This document shows positions 28,436 through 36,844 of a stretch of 64,000 nucleotides of DNA, in pieces. This DNA comes from Sutcliffiella rhizosphaerae (GTDB taxonomy: Bacteria > Bacillota > Bacilli > Bacillales > Bacillaceae_I). The position numbers and the translations under genes were made by a program. Each line of letters opens with the position of its first letter. Positions within the stretch are counted from its first letter, which is position 1. The stretch is from NCBI RefSeq assembly GCF_917563925.1, contig NZ_CAKJTJ010000013.1:34247-98246 (forward strand), read 5' to 3'. Below the pieces are notes generated by a model. The model was not told the DNA's origin. It did no database searches and saw only the letters and a program-made list of their open reading frames with translations.

Positions 28436-29212
28436 TTGAAAAAGATAGGTCTTTTATTAAGTATGTTTTCATTTATGCTATTAGCAGCTTGTGGAAATGC
28501 TGATAATAAAGAGAACACAAATGGAACGAATAATGCTATACCGACTATGGTTGAGGTAGAAATCAAGCTTCCTGAAAATGTAGAGCTTAATAAAGAAGTA
28601 AAGATAGAAGCGTTAGTTACTCAAGGTGACGATAATGTAGATGACGCCAATGAAGTACTTTTTGAAATTTGGAGACAAGGTCATGAAGAAGACCATGAAA
28701 AAATAGAAGCAACGAATGATGGAGAAGGAGTCTACTCCATTTCGAAAACATTTGAAGAAGACGGATTTTATTATGTGGTTGCCCATACCACTGCAAGAGA
28801 CATGCATGTAATGCCACGTGTAGAATTGACGGTCGGAAACCCGGAGCCAACAGAACATGATCATGATGATCATGAAGAAACAGAACACCATGATCATCAT
28901 AGTCATGGAAGTGAGCATGACAATTCTTTATCCTTAACATTCTTGCCTGAGACTTCTGTAGTCGTAAACAAGGAGACTACATTACAGACTGAGCTATCTT
29001 TAGAAGATGTTGCATTTACAGGTGCTGATGTGCGTTTTGAGATATGGCATAAAGACTCAGAAAATCATACTTTCATAGATGCTGAAGAAGTAAATGATGG
29101 AATATACGAGGCAAAAACAACCTTTGATCAAAACGGCCTGCATTATGTACAGATTCATGTGGAAAAAGATGATTTACATGAACACCAAATAGAAGAATTA
29201 GAAGTACAATAA
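28436..29212 (+). CDS. FixH/YtkA-like lipoprotein with a His-rich linker
   Basis: A 258-residue predicted lipoprotein with lipobox LLAAC (C19). Two similar beta-sandwich units, about 35-130 and 165-255, share the patterns VLFEIWRQGHEE/VRFEIWHKDSEN and DGFYYVVAHTTARDMH/NGLHYVQIHVEKDDLH, so the protein is an internal duplication of a YtkA/FixH-type domain. Between them is a stretch of alternating His and Asp/Glu (starting EHDHDDHEETEHH) that probably binds metal. It uses a TTG start at 28436, with GAAGGAG at 8 bp, and a TATAAT at 28401. A metal or respiratory-complex role is plausible but not shown. Confidence 0.75.
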   Translation: MKKIGLLLSMFSFMLLAACGNADNKENTNGTNNAIPTMVEVEIKLPENVELNKEVKIEALVTQGDDNVDDANEVLFEIWRQGHEEDHEKIEATNDGEGVYSISKTFEEDGFYYVVAHTTARDMHVMPRVELTVGNPEPTEHDHDDHEETEHHDHHSHGSEHDNSLSLTFLPETSVVVNKETTLQTELSLEDVAFTGADVRFEIWHKDSENHTFIDAEEVNDGIYEAKTTFDQNGLHYVQIHVEKDDLHEHQIEELEVQ

Positions 29213-29368
29213 ATTTTTTGAGGTTAAATCGGTTGCTTTCATAGAGGGATTAGGGGGATTGAGAAAGATACATCGACGAAACCGTACCACTTATCGACGG
29301 TTTTTCGATTTTATCGACGAAACGACTATGTTCACTAATTTCTGCACCGTGCATCAACACAATATATA

Positions 29369-29404
29369 AGGTGCTACTCTCCAAAAAGAGTGGCACCTTT
29401 TTTT
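29369..29404 (+). terminator. Terminator after the FixH-like lipoprotein
   Basis: GGTGCTACTCT pairs with AGAGTGGCACC with one mismatch and is followed by seven T. Confidence 0.9.
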
Positions 29405-29503
29405 AGTAATAGTATGAGGTCAAAACTAATCTAGAAGATTAAAACAACCTTCACGATGACTTCTTCTTTTGCTTAACGGAGATAAACATGGCAATTCCGA
29501 TTA

Positions 29504-30343
29504 TTAGAAGTTAAAATTATCAGGATCAGAACCAACACGCTTGTTTTCATTCAAGGAATTGATTTTTTCCATCTCTTCCGCAGATAGCTCAAAATTAAAG
29601 ATGTCCGCATTTTCCTTGATTCGGTGTTCTTTAACTGATTTAGGAATGGTTACTACTCCGTTTTGAAGATCCCAACGAAGAATGACTTGTGCAACCGACT
29701 TTTGATGAGCATCAGCAATTTCTTGCAACACTTCATTATCCAGAAGCTGTCCTTGCATTAATGGGGACCAAGCTTCAAATTGGATTTCGTTTTCTTTACA
29801 GAATTTCACAAGCTCCACTTGAGACAATTTAGGATGATATTCCACCTGGTTGACCATCGGCTTCACTTCAGCTATTTCAAAAATATCTTTTAGATGGTGG
29901 ATATGGAAATTACTAACCCCTATCGCACGTACCTTTCCGTCTTTATAAAGCTTCTCCAACGCTTTCCAAGTGTCTACATATTTTCCTTTTACAGGCCAAT
30001 GGATCAGGTAAAGATCAAGATAATCCAGACCAAGTTTTTGCATACTCTCATCAAACGCTTTTAATGTGGATTCGTATCCCTGCTCAGAGTTCCATACTTT
30101 TGATGTAATAAAAAGCTCTTCACGTGGAACATCTGATTCTTTTATTGCTTTTCCCACACCTTCTTCATTTCTGTAAACTGCTGCAGTGTCAATGCTTTTG
30201 TAACCCGCATTGATTGCCATTCGAACAGAGTTCTCCACCTGTTCTCCTTCTTCTACTTTAAATACCCCTAAACCGAACCATGGCATCTTTACTCCATTAT
30301 GTAAGGTTGTGGTTGATGCTAAATTTTCCACTTTTCTCACCAT
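29504..30343 (-). CDS. Aldo/keto reductase
   Basis: A 279-residue (beta/alpha)8 NADPH-dependent reductase of the AKR5 group, close to Bacillus YvgN and YtbE. The catalytic set is Asp and Tyr in DTAAVYRNE, Lys in TSKVW and His in LIHWP. The cofactor loop is [12 protein letters not shown]. These enzymes reduce methylglyoxal and other aldehydes. The ATG at 30343 has only a weak upstream site. A GTG four codons in (30331), after GGTGAG, is an alternative start. Confidence 0.9.
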   Translation of the reverse strand: MVRKVENLASTTTLHNGVKMPWFGLGVFKVEEGEQVENSVRMAINAGYKSIDTAAVYRNEEGVGKAIKESDVPREELFITSKVWNSEQGYESTLKAFDESMQKLGLDYLDLYLIHWPVKGKYVDTWKALEKLYKDGKVRAIGVSNFHIHHLKDIFEIAEVKPMVNQVEYHPKLSQVELVKFCKENEIQFEAWSPLMQGQLLDNEVLQEIADAHQKSVAQVILRWDLQNGVVTIPKSVKEHRIKENADIFNFELSAEEMEKINSLNENKRVGSDPDNFNF

Positions 30344-30495
30344 CCTAATTCTAGAATACTTTTATTATGCGTTAAATAAGAGAATATGCAAATATTTTAA
30401 CTCGCCAATCACCTTTTCTATTGTCCTTCTATATAAATAAAAAAAGGCTGCTTTCTAAACCTATGAGAAAGTTAGCCAAATAAAGGAGTTATATA

Positions 30496-30828
30496 ATGGA
30501 GATATACGATTACATGATGCTGCTAAATGTATTGGCTATTATTGCCTCGGTAATGGTTGGTTATTTATATGTCTCCCTAATGGTAATGAGAAAAGGTGCT
30601 TTTTTATTTCACGCCATCATCAGCCTTTCCTTTATTGTCTTTACCTGGTTTACGACCACTAGCATTTGGTATTTTATGACCATTCAAGTAGACAGTCTCC
30701 TTTATACTAGTGGAATGTTGTTTAATATGATTACTACCATTTTTTGCACCACAGTTTATCTTGCTTACTTATCTGTGCAACGATCATATATGATAAATAA
30801 GTTCAGTAAAAAACACCAACCCCGCTAA
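30496..30828 (+). CDS. Small membrane protein, unknown
   Basis: A 110-residue protein with three hydrophobic segments (about 10-32, 38-60 and 70-95) and a basic C-terminal tail, so probably an integral membrane protein with the tail inside. The ATG follows AAAGGAG and a terminator closes the gene, both good signs of a real gene. I recognise no family. Confidence 0.65.
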   Translation: MEIYDYMMLLNVLAIIASVMVGYLYVSLMVMRKGAFLFHAIISLSFIVFTWFTTTSIWYFMTIQVDSLLYTSGMLFNMITTIFCTTVYLAYLSVQRSYMINKFSKKHQPR

Positions 30829-30854
30829 CGAGTTTACTCGGGTGGGTGTTTTTC
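30809..30854. terminator. Bidirectional terminator between the small membrane protein and wrbA
   Basis: AAACACC-ACCC pairs with GGGT-GGTGTTT around a 16-nt loop, with A-runs and T-runs on the two sides. It serves convergent genes. Confidence 0.8.
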
Positions 30855-30859
30855 TCTCA

Positions 30860-31474
30860 TTATTGAAGGCTGTTTTTTATGGCAGATGCAACCTGAAGGG
30901 TTCTTTTTGTTTGATGTTTTACAGCTGATGAAACATCCTCTTTCCAATTCCCCTCCTGATCTACCGTAACACTCGTCCCATAAGGATTACCACCAGCCTC
31001 GAAAAGCGACGAATCCGTATATCCTGGAGCTGCTACTATTACCCCCCAATGGTAAAGCGTCGTATAGAGATTTAATATTGTCTGTTCTTGCCCCCCATGA
31101 GGATTACTTGCGGAAGTCATGGCACTCGCTACTTTATTAACAAGCTTACCTTCCGCCCATAACCCACCTGTTGTATCAAGAAATTGCCTCATTTGAGCAG
31201 GTACTGCCCCATATCTTGTCGGCATACTGAAAATATAGGCATCCGCCCATAATAAATCCTCTAAGTCTACTTCTGGAATATCCTTTGTTTCTTCATAGTG
31301 CTTCTTCCATTCAGGATTCGAATTAATTGCTTCTTCTGGAGCAAGCTCTTTTACTTTGAGAAGTTTTACTTCTGATCCAGCTTCTTTCGCTGCTTCTTCC
31401 GCTTTTTTCGCAAGTTTATAGTTTGTACCAGTAGAGCTGTAATAAATGATTGCCACTTTAACATCTTTAGACAT
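30860..31474 (-). CDS. wrbA: NAD(P)H:quinone oxidoreductase, WrbA type
   Basis: A 204-residue flavodoxin-like FMN protein that reduces quinones by two electrons and so limits oxidative stress. It has the FMN phosphate loop YYSSTGTNYKLA at about 10-20, the SMPTRYGAVPAQMRQFLDTTGGLW block and the SASNPHGGQEQTILNLY motif, all typical of WrbA. I start at the ATG at 31474 with GGAGAG at 9 bp. An upstream frame to 31558 has no support and would add 28 unrelated residues. Confidence 0.9.
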   Translation of the reverse strand: MSKDVKVAIIYYSSTGTNYKLAKKAEEAAKEAGSEVKLLKVKELAPEEAINSNPEWKKHYEETKDIPEVDLEDLLWADAYIFSMPTRYGAVPAQMRQFLDTTGGLWAEGKLVNKVASAMTSASNPHGGQEQTILNLYTTLYHWGVIVAAPGYTDSSLFEAGGNPYGTSVTVDQEGNWKEDVSSAVKHQTKRTLQVASAIKNSLQ

Positions 31475-31670
31475 AATATTTATCTCTCCTCTTTGTAAGT
31501 TTTTGAAATCGAAAGCCTTTAAAATGCATGAAGTATAATTAGCAAACATTCTCCTCATACCCTTATATGTATTCAGATACCCATTTACTTTGAAATCAAA
31601 CTATCTCTATCACTTTTCACATGACGTTGGATGAGATGATTATCCTCAGATTTTGTTAAATGTGATTGCT

Positions 31671-31702
31671 AAAAAAAGAACCCACCAGATAACTGATGGG
31701 TA
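31671..31702 (-). terminator. Terminator after the signal-peptide gene
   Basis: ACCCATCAG and CTGGTGGGT form a 9-bp stem with one wobble, then TCTTTTTTT on the minus strand. It closes the regulator-peptide pair. Confidence 0.85.
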
Positions 31703-31723
31703 AAAAATCTACTATTCTGTTAG

Positions 31724-31867
31724 TTAATCGTCAATACCTGGATGTTCATCCTTATCGGGTGAGAATACCTCTCCATAATGTTTAGAAGCTTCAGCCTTCT
31801 TTACTTCACTATCACCGCCATACAAAAACAGTACAACAAACGACACGAGAACTAATAACTTTTTCAT
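31724..31867 (-). CDS. Exported signalling pre-peptide candidate (NprX/Phr-like)
   Basis: A 47-residue open frame starting at ATG 31867, 13 bp after the stop of the NprR-like gene. GAGGAG lies at 9 bp, overlapping the end of that gene, so translation is likely coupled. It has a signal peptide (MKKLLVLVSFVVLFLYGG), a plausible cleavage near AEA and an acidic tail ending SPDKDEHPGIDD. Size, export signal and position match the pro-peptides of RRNPP quorum-sensing systems such as NprX and Phr, which are cut outside the cell and re-imported by an oligopeptide permease. The active fragment cannot be read from sequence. Confidence 0.75.
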   Translation of the reverse strand: MKKLLVLVSFVVLFLYGGDSEVKKAEASKHYGEVFSPDKDEHPGIDD

Positions 31868-31880
31868 CTAACCCATCTCC

Positions 31881-33182
31881 TCACCTAAGAAATGTTTGTT
31901 TTTTTATTTCTCTATAGCATATTGAATAATACTGGCTGGCTTTTTTATACTTGAAAGTTTTCTCAAAGTATTGAGCCAATCTTTCTGCATAAAGGATTAA
32001 AGGCTCTTGATGCTCTTTTTCAAGAAAATAAGGCATTGCTTGCTCCTGAAAAATCTCATCGAACCTTTCAAAATCACCAGCCAATATGGATTCATGCATG
32101 GAAAAATAATATTGGTATTCGAGAGCACCTTGATGATGTTCTAAAATCTGTTTTCCTACTTGAAGCCATTTTTTACATTGTGCAACTTCACCTAATTTAT
32201 CGTATTCTAAAAGGATACAATATATGGAATTTAATTTTCTTAACGGCTTATTTTCATCTTTCAATTCATAACTGTTTTTGAATTGAATGATAGCCTCCGT
32301 GTGCAGACCTTGTATGGAATAAAGCTTTCCTAAATTATGATGAATCAGTGATTTTAAATAGGTATTATTTAAAGACTCTGAAACCTTTTGGGCCAATAGG
32401 TAGCTTTCTTCTGAACGATCATATTCTCCAATCCTTCTGTAGGAAATCCCAAGAAGAATTTGGCATTCTGCACTTCTTTTAAATTCATAGGTTGCTTGAA
32501 ATTCATGTAATGCTTTCGTTGTATATGTAATACTTAGAGGTACAATCATTAATTGGCTGTATGTAAGGCCAAACATGTAGTACAGATCTGCTTCCTCCGA
32601 CTTTTCGAAATTGGAGTTGCGTTGTAAAAGCTTTTCAGCAGTTTTCAAATGCTTTAAGGCTTGAACAAAGTTAGTTAAACGATACTCATAGATCGAATAG
32701 AATTTTTGAAAATAATAATGCATTTGAATATCAAAGATGTCCATGAATTGCTCAAGCTTTTCAATGAGTACTTTTGCCTGATTTGTATTACGAAAATACA
32801 AGTGATAACGTAATTCAAACAAGACAAAATACATATATGTTTTCGTATTTGCTGATTGGATCCTTTTAGAAAGCTCCTCATATTTGTATTCAATTTCTTC
32901 TTTCTTATTCGAAACCATCAATTTGTACCAATCCATTATTTCTTGAAAAATAAGGTCATCCTGCTGCTCAATTAAACTAACATCTAAGCGCTCACATAAT
33001 AACTTTAATACTTCCTCACTAGGAGAGGTTTGGTTATTTTCTATTTTTGATAAATAGGAGACCGATATAATTCCCTTTGCAAGCTCATCTTGTTTGAGAT
33101 TTTTTTGGATGCGAAAAAATTTGATTTTACTACCGATATCCATGTTTGTTGTCTTCGCAGATGGCTGATCTAAATTTAGCAT
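31881..33182 (-). CDS. NprR-like RRNPP transcriptional regulator (HTH plus TPR)
   Basis: A 433-residue regulator. An XRE-type helix-turn-helix (about 16-70) reads KIKFFRIQKNLKQDELAKGIISVSYLSKIENNQTSPSEEVL. The remaining 350 residues are helical TPR repeats, for example ECQILLGISYRRIGEYDRSEESY and SLIHHNLGKLYSIQGLHTEAI. This is the layout of NprR and PlcR, regulators switched by re-imported peptides. A candidate peptide gene follows directly. The ATG at 33182 has GAAGGA at 9 bp and leaves a 13-residue extension before the HTH. Target genes are unknown. Confidence 0.82.
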   Translation of the reverse strand: MLNLDQPSAKTTNMDIGSKIKFFRIQKNLKQDELAKGIISVSYLSKIENNQTSPSEEVLKLLCERLDVSLIEQQDDLIFQEIMDWYKLMVSNKKEEIEYKYEELSKRIQSANTKTYMYFVLFELRYHLYFRNTNQAKVLIEKLEQFMDIFDIQMHYYFQKFYSIYEYRLTNFVQALKHLKTAEKLLQRNSNFEKSEEADLYYMFGLTYSQLMIVPLSITYTTKALHEFQATYEFKRSAECQILLGISYRRIGEYDRSEESYLLAQKVSESLNNTYLKSLIHHNLGKLYSIQGLHTEAIIQFKNSYELKDENKPLRKLNSIYCILLEYDKLGEVAQCKKWLQVGKQILEHHQGALEYQYYFSMHESILAGDFERFDEIFQEQAMPYFLEKEHQEPLILYAERLAQYFEKTFKYKKASQYYSICYREIKKQTFLR

Positions 33183-33387
33183 ATGGACCATTCCTTCGCC
33201 GTATTCTATTTTAAAAATTCAGATTACTACAAATAGATATATTAGTCAAAAGGACTATTACTCTCGTACTCCTATTATAAAAGCTTTATCTTCCTTTGGT
33301 AACCCTTATTAGTAGTTATCTAGGCATATTTAATTAGTATTATATTCCTTTTTTTTCATTTCTACAGGAGGATTTGTTTAAACATCA

Positions 33388-33420
33388 CTAGTTTTGACGA
33401 ACGATAACTAGTTTTGTCTT
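33388..33420 (+). promoter_or_regulatory. Tandem ACTAGTTTTG repeats with a Spo0A-box-like core before racA
   Basis: ACTAGTTTTG occurs at 33388 and 33408, exactly 20 bp apart. The first continues ACGAA, giving TTGACGAA, a match to the Spo0A box core TGNCGAA. racA is a Spo0A-controlled gene in B. subtilis, so this may be its control site, though the second copy (TTGTCTTT) is a poorer match. Confidence 0.4.
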
Positions 33421-33477
33421 TCATGAAGGGATTATTATAAGAATGTTTAATTACATTAAGAAAAGGAGGGATATGGA

Positions 33478-33990
33478 ATGCTATTAAAAACACATGAAGT
33501 TGCAAAAGAGTTGGGTATGGCTCCTAGAACCGTCCGGAAGTGGGTCAAGGAACACGATATTCCTTGTACAAAAAATGATTATGGTCATTATGTTTATAAC
33601 GCTGAAGCGATTGCCCTTCTTGAAACCTTAAAAGGAAATACCGAGACAGCGGGAACTTTAGATTTATTTGCGAATGGAAGTATGGAAAAAAACAGAGAAG
33701 TATCCTCCCCCTATAACCAACAGGATAAAAAAATAAAGATATTAACAGAAAGAATTATGAGAACGGAACAACTACTACAACAAAAAGCAGATGAAGTAGT
33801 ATCCTACCAGCTCCTACAGCAGCGAAAAGAGATTGAAGAGTTGACTCAAAAAGTAGAGATTTTAGAAGAGATGCTAAATGATGTTCAAGTAAAACCAACT
33901 ACCAAACAAGAAACCTCTCATTTTTTCAATCAAGAGCCTCCATTTAAAAACAAACGCAAAAATGTGTTCCGAGCTATTTTTGGATTATAA
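33478..33990 (+). CDS. racA: Chromosome-anchoring protein RacA
   Basis: A 170-residue protein with a MerR-like winged helix-turn-helix at the N-terminus (HEVAKELGMAPRTVRKWVKEHDIPCTKNDYGHYVY), a linker, a coiled coil of about residues 78-140 rich in Glu, Lys, Leu and Gln, and a basic tail KNKRKNVFRAIFGL. This is the RacA arrangement. RacA binds centromere-like sites near oriC and tethers them to DivIVA at the poles during axial filament formation in sporulation. The ATG follows AAAAGGAGGG. It is slightly shorter than B. subtilis RacA. Confidence 0.85.
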   Translation: MLLKTHEVAKELGMAPRTVRKWVKEHDIPCTKNDYGHYVYNAEAIALLETLKGNTETAGTLDLFANGSMEKNREVSSPYNQQDKKIKILTERIMRTEQLLQQKADEVVSYQLLQQRKEIEELTQKVEILEEMLNDVQVKPTTKQETSHFFNQEPPFKNKRKNVFRAIFGL

Positions 33991-34107
33991 GAAAAGCTCA
34001 AGCTCCTCTTTCAAATACGACAAGCTATTGCGAGGAAGCGAGAAGGAGGGTTTCTTTTCTTTTTTGCGTATTAGCTTATGACCAATGCATAACACCAATA
34101 TTAGCAA

Positions 34108-34145
34108 AGCTGACCATTATTCGTACTGGTCAGCTTTCTTTTTTT
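34108..34145 (+). terminator. racA: Terminator after racA
   Basis: GCTGACCA and TGGTCAGC form a perfect stem, followed by TTTCTTTTTTT on the plus strand. The end of the convergent gene at 34130 lies inside it. Between racA and this site I see no gene. Confidence 0.8.
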
Positions 34146-34396
34146 AATAGATCTAGGACCATTGTATATTCATTTATTAACAGGATTTGATCCTTTTCGC
34201 TTAGAGAGGAAAGGAGAATTCGTTTAATAGCCAGTATATATTTTTCATGAGGCTGTTTTCTAATGCGAGGATGTGTCATTTCATCCTTTAATTCCTTTTG
34301 GATTGCCATCTGAAGGACATCTGTACCCACACTGTCTTCATTTAATGATCGATTGTTCCAGAGCTGCTTATATAAGGTGGTTAAATGGTCTTGCAT
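34130..34396 (-). CDS. Small soluble protein, unknown
   Basis: An 88-residue, helical, charged protein beginning MQDHLTTLYKQLWNNRSLNE. The ATG at 34396 is preceded by GGGAGG at 7 bp, stronger than the longer alternative at 34411. No signal peptide or domain is recognised. It is convergent with racA and divergent from the degenerate kinase gene. It is probably real because of the clear ribosome site and even codon use. Confidence 0.65.
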   Translation of the reverse strand: MQDHLTTLYKQLWNNRSLNEDSVGTDVLQMAIQKELKDEMTHPRIRKQPHEKYILAIKRILLSSLSEKDQILLINEYTMVLDLLKKES

Positions 34397-34508
34397 CAAA
34401 GAACCTCCCATTTACTGTATTTTTTCAAATTTTGTAGAATTTTCTTTTTATTTGTGATAATTTGTTAATATCAACCAAATATTTCACATCATGATAAGGG
34501 GTCAAGTA

Positions 34509-35777
34509 ATGAACGTGCTGAAAGATATTTTACTTCAATTATTCTTTTTCATCGTCCCTTCCATACTATACTATATAATAGTTCATAAGCATCATTCCAC
34601 ACATTCATTATTTAAACGCCAAATCCTAGCTTTTTTGTTTTGTACAACATCTGCTATTTTCAGTATTCATTTTCCAATAGTAACTCCAGACGGATATTCT
34701 ATACATTTCGCCTTCATTCCCCTCATAATAGCATTTATTTATAGTGGCTATTTAGCAGGTTTATTGACAATTGGTGCATTTTTTATGTATCCATTTTTTC
34801 TATCTGAACCTGTCAATATTCTTCATACATATGTATTAACTCCTTTGATGATAGTAGTTCCACTTTACATTCACTCCACATGGAAGTATCTTTCATCCAG
34901 ACAAAAGTACACTGTTGCTTTTGTTATTTCTTGTATCATTTACTCCCTTCACACTATTGAATATCTCATTTTTAATGTGAACAGAAGTAATACAATTGGT
35001 GATACTCTTTTTCAAATACTATGGACATGTACCATTATCGTTTGCTTTACCATGCTTATTATATATTTAGTAGAATTTTTATGTGGCTTTGAAGAAATGC
35101 AGATTCAGTTAAAGAAACTGAGAAAGCTATCCCACCTAAATGAACTCGCAAATGAGGTAACACTAGAGGTAAATAAACCATTAACGATTGTAAAAGGGTT
35201 TGCGCAGTTACTAGGTATTCAACCCAATCAAGTAAATAAAGAGTATGTTCCTATTATTTTGACTGAATTGAGCCGTGCAGAAAGGATTTTCAATTCTTAT
35301 TTGAAACTTGCCCAGGTAGAAGCACCTCCTTCTGGATACATATCCTCGAGTAAATTGTTGGAGAATGTAATCGATGAATTATATATTTATGCCAAGAATA
35401 ATAATGTAACGATACATGTAAACAGTAAGCGAAGTTGGGGTGTTAAGGGGAATATGCAGATACTATCTGAATCAATTATTACAATACTTAAATATTGTAT
35501 TGATTTCCATTCCGGAGAAATGAGAAATTTATCTATTAACCATTACCTTTATCATAACGAAGTAACATACGAAGTAAACTTTCCTAAAGGAGTTAAGATG
35601 AAAGAGAATTTTCTAACCCTACGTCACTTATCTACTTTAATAGGCAGTAAAACAGATCAATCTCTATATTCTGCTTACACTTTAGTGTTAGCACATGGAG
35701 GAGATGTCACACTCAAAAGAAAAATATGGAGAAAATCCATGATAATTTCACTGCCTGCACATAGTTTGAAATCGTAA
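34509..35777 (+). CDS. Degenerate KinB-like membrane histidine kinase (pseudokinase)
   Basis: A 422-residue protein with six to seven membrane helices in the first 195 residues, then a kinase-like core. It aligns by eye with the KinB-like kinase at 51390-52649, including LIPLIIAFIYSGYLAG against LIPVILAFLYGGWLSG. In the H-box the expected AHEVRNP reads TLEVNKP, so the phosphorylated His is Leu (about 219). The N-box lacks its Asn and the DxGxG and GTGIGL motifs are gone. It cannot autophosphorylate in the known way. The frame is intact, so it may be a regulatory partner. The ATG at 34509 has AAGGGG. Confidence 0.75.
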   Translation: MNVLKDILLQLFFFIVPSILYYIIVHKHHSTHSLFKRQILAFLFCTTSAIFSIHFPIVTPDGYSIHFAFIPLIIAFIYSGYLAGLLTIGAFFMYPFFLSEPVNILHTYVLTPLMIVVPLYIHSTWKYLSSRQKYTVAFVISCIIYSLHTIEYLIFNVNRSNTIGDTLFQILWTCTIIVCFTMLIIYLVEFLCGFEEMQIQLKKLRKLSHLNELANEVTLEVNKPLTIVKGFAQLLGIQPNQVNKEYVPIILTELSRAERIFNSYLKLAQVEAPPSGYISSSKLLENVIDELYIYAKNNNVTIHVNSKRSWGVKGNMQILSESIITILKYCIDFHSGEMRNLSINHYLYHNEVTYEVNFPKGVKMKENFLTLRHLSTLIGSKTDQSLYSAYTLVLAHGGDVTLKRKIWRKSMIISLPAHSLKS

Positions 35778-35841
35778 TTTACTGCATGGCAACCTGTCAA
35801 CTTGAACTAACATGAAGCTCGTGACAATCTCTTTATCAACA

Positions 35842-35926
35842 TTAGGTTTTCAACCAATATGTTAGTTCAAAGTTCAGAATCCGGCTTTTTAACGGTTTAA
35901 TAGCAACAATCTTTTGGTAATAAGCC
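35842..35926 (+). repeat. Dispersed repeat family B, copy 3 (partial)
   Basis: AAAGTTCAGAATCCGGCTTT, then GCAACAATCTTTTGGTAATAAGCC, matches the right half of the copies at 14391 and 15381. The left half is unrecognisable. It lies between the degenerate kinase gene and the fluC pair. Confidence 0.5.
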
Positions 35927-35968
35927 GTAATAGTAAAGGAACAACTTAGATTACGTAATAAAAGAAAA

Positions 35969-36343
35969 TTATACGCTTAGTAAATAGCCTAAATAAAATC
36001 CCAAAATAGAACCGGCAATGCTTAAAACAATATAGAATGATGCAATTTTGTATTGTTTGTCCAACATTAATTGAACTGCTTCAACACTGAAAGTAGAGAA
36101 AGTCGTAAATGCACCCAACATGCCAATCCCAAAGATTTTATAAGTTGGATTTTGATACAAACTAGTTTCTTGTGGCAAAATTGCTATAAGAAAACCTAAA
36201 AGAAAAGAACCGATAATATTAACAAATAAAATGGCTATTGGAAGAGTTTGATTCGGGAATTTTTTCATAATAACGAGTCCAATCAGATATCTAAAGCATG
36301 AACCAAAGCCACCCCCAATCGCCAATAATAGGGTCATATACAT
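35969..36343 (-). CDS. crcB: Fluoride ion channel FluC (CrcB), second of a pair
   Basis: A 124-residue membrane protein with four helices. It has the FluC patterns GGGFGSCFRYLIG, ILFVNIIGSFLLGFL with the conserved Asn, and GMLGAFTTFSTFSVEA with the Phe-box residues and the central Na+-site break. FluC exports F- as a dual-topology dimer. Its gene starts 30 bp after the neighbouring fluC, and paired copies usually form a heterodimer with fixed opposite orientations. The ATG at 36343 follows GGAGAG. Confidence 0.92.
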   Translation of the reverse strand: MYMTLLLAIGGGFGSCFRYLIGLVIMKKFPNQTLPIAILFVNIIGSFLLGFLIAILPQETSLYQNPTYKIFGIGMLGAFTTFSTFSVEAVQLMLDKQYKIASFYIVLSIAGSILGFYLGYLLSV

Positions 36344-36373
36344 TAGTCACTCTCCATACGCCGTATCATATTA

Positions 36374-36748
36374 CTAGTGCATAAAAGCAAATTTCCTTCC
36401 AATTATGACACCAACTACCGCACATAATATCCCACTAGCAATTGAACTAATAATATAGATAAACCCACTAAGTTTACTACTACCAAATAAATGGAATGAT
36501 TCGAAAGCAAATGTAGACATTGTAGTGAAGCCTCCACAAAACCCCACCCCTAGCCCTGTTTTGAGCCAATGTATTGGTTTTTTTAGAAGAGCCCAACCTG
36601 TAAGTACACCTAGTAAAAAACTGCCTATTATATTTACAAGTAAGGTCCCAACTGGATAGCTATAACCACTTATCATTAAGTTGATACCGTAACGGAAAAG
36701 TGTTCCAATTGTCCCACCAACAAAAACCGCAAAAATGTTACCCCACAT
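36374..36748 (-). CDS. crcB: Fluoride ion channel FluC (CrcB), first of a pair
   Basis: A 124-residue FluC protein: GGTIGTLFRYGINL, LLVNIIGSFLLGVLTG and GVGFCGGFTTMSTFAFE. The true start is ATG 36748 after GGTAGGTGG. The open frame runs much further upstream, but that part is a translation of the inserted repeat element at 36845-37066 and is not protein sequence. No fluoride riboswitch consensus is evident in the leader, so control may come from another promoter. Confidence 0.92.
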   Translation of the reverse strand: MWGNIFAVFVGGTIGTLFRYGINLMISGYSYPVGTLLVNIIGSFLLGVLTGWALLKKPIHWLKTGLGVGFCGGFTTMSTFAFESFHLFGSSKLSGFIYIISSIASGILCAVVGVIIGRKFAFMH

Positions 36749-36811
36749 AAAACCACCTACCTGTTCATCCAAGCATGTTAAAGTAACTATAACATTGTCA
36801 TACCCATTACT

Positions 36812-36844
36812 AAAAAAAGAGTGGATTCTAAAATGAATCCACTC
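36812..36844 (-). terminator. Terminator of the epimerase gene, distal copy with T-run
   Basis: A stem GAGTGGATTC/GAATCCACTC is followed on the minus strand by seven T. An identical stem at 37067-37092 lies right after the stop of the epimerase gene. The repeat element separates the two. Confidence 0.75.

Noticed and set aside
36749..36811. Fluoride riboswitch before the fluC pair
   Set aside because: The crcB-motif consensus was looked for in the leader and not recognised.
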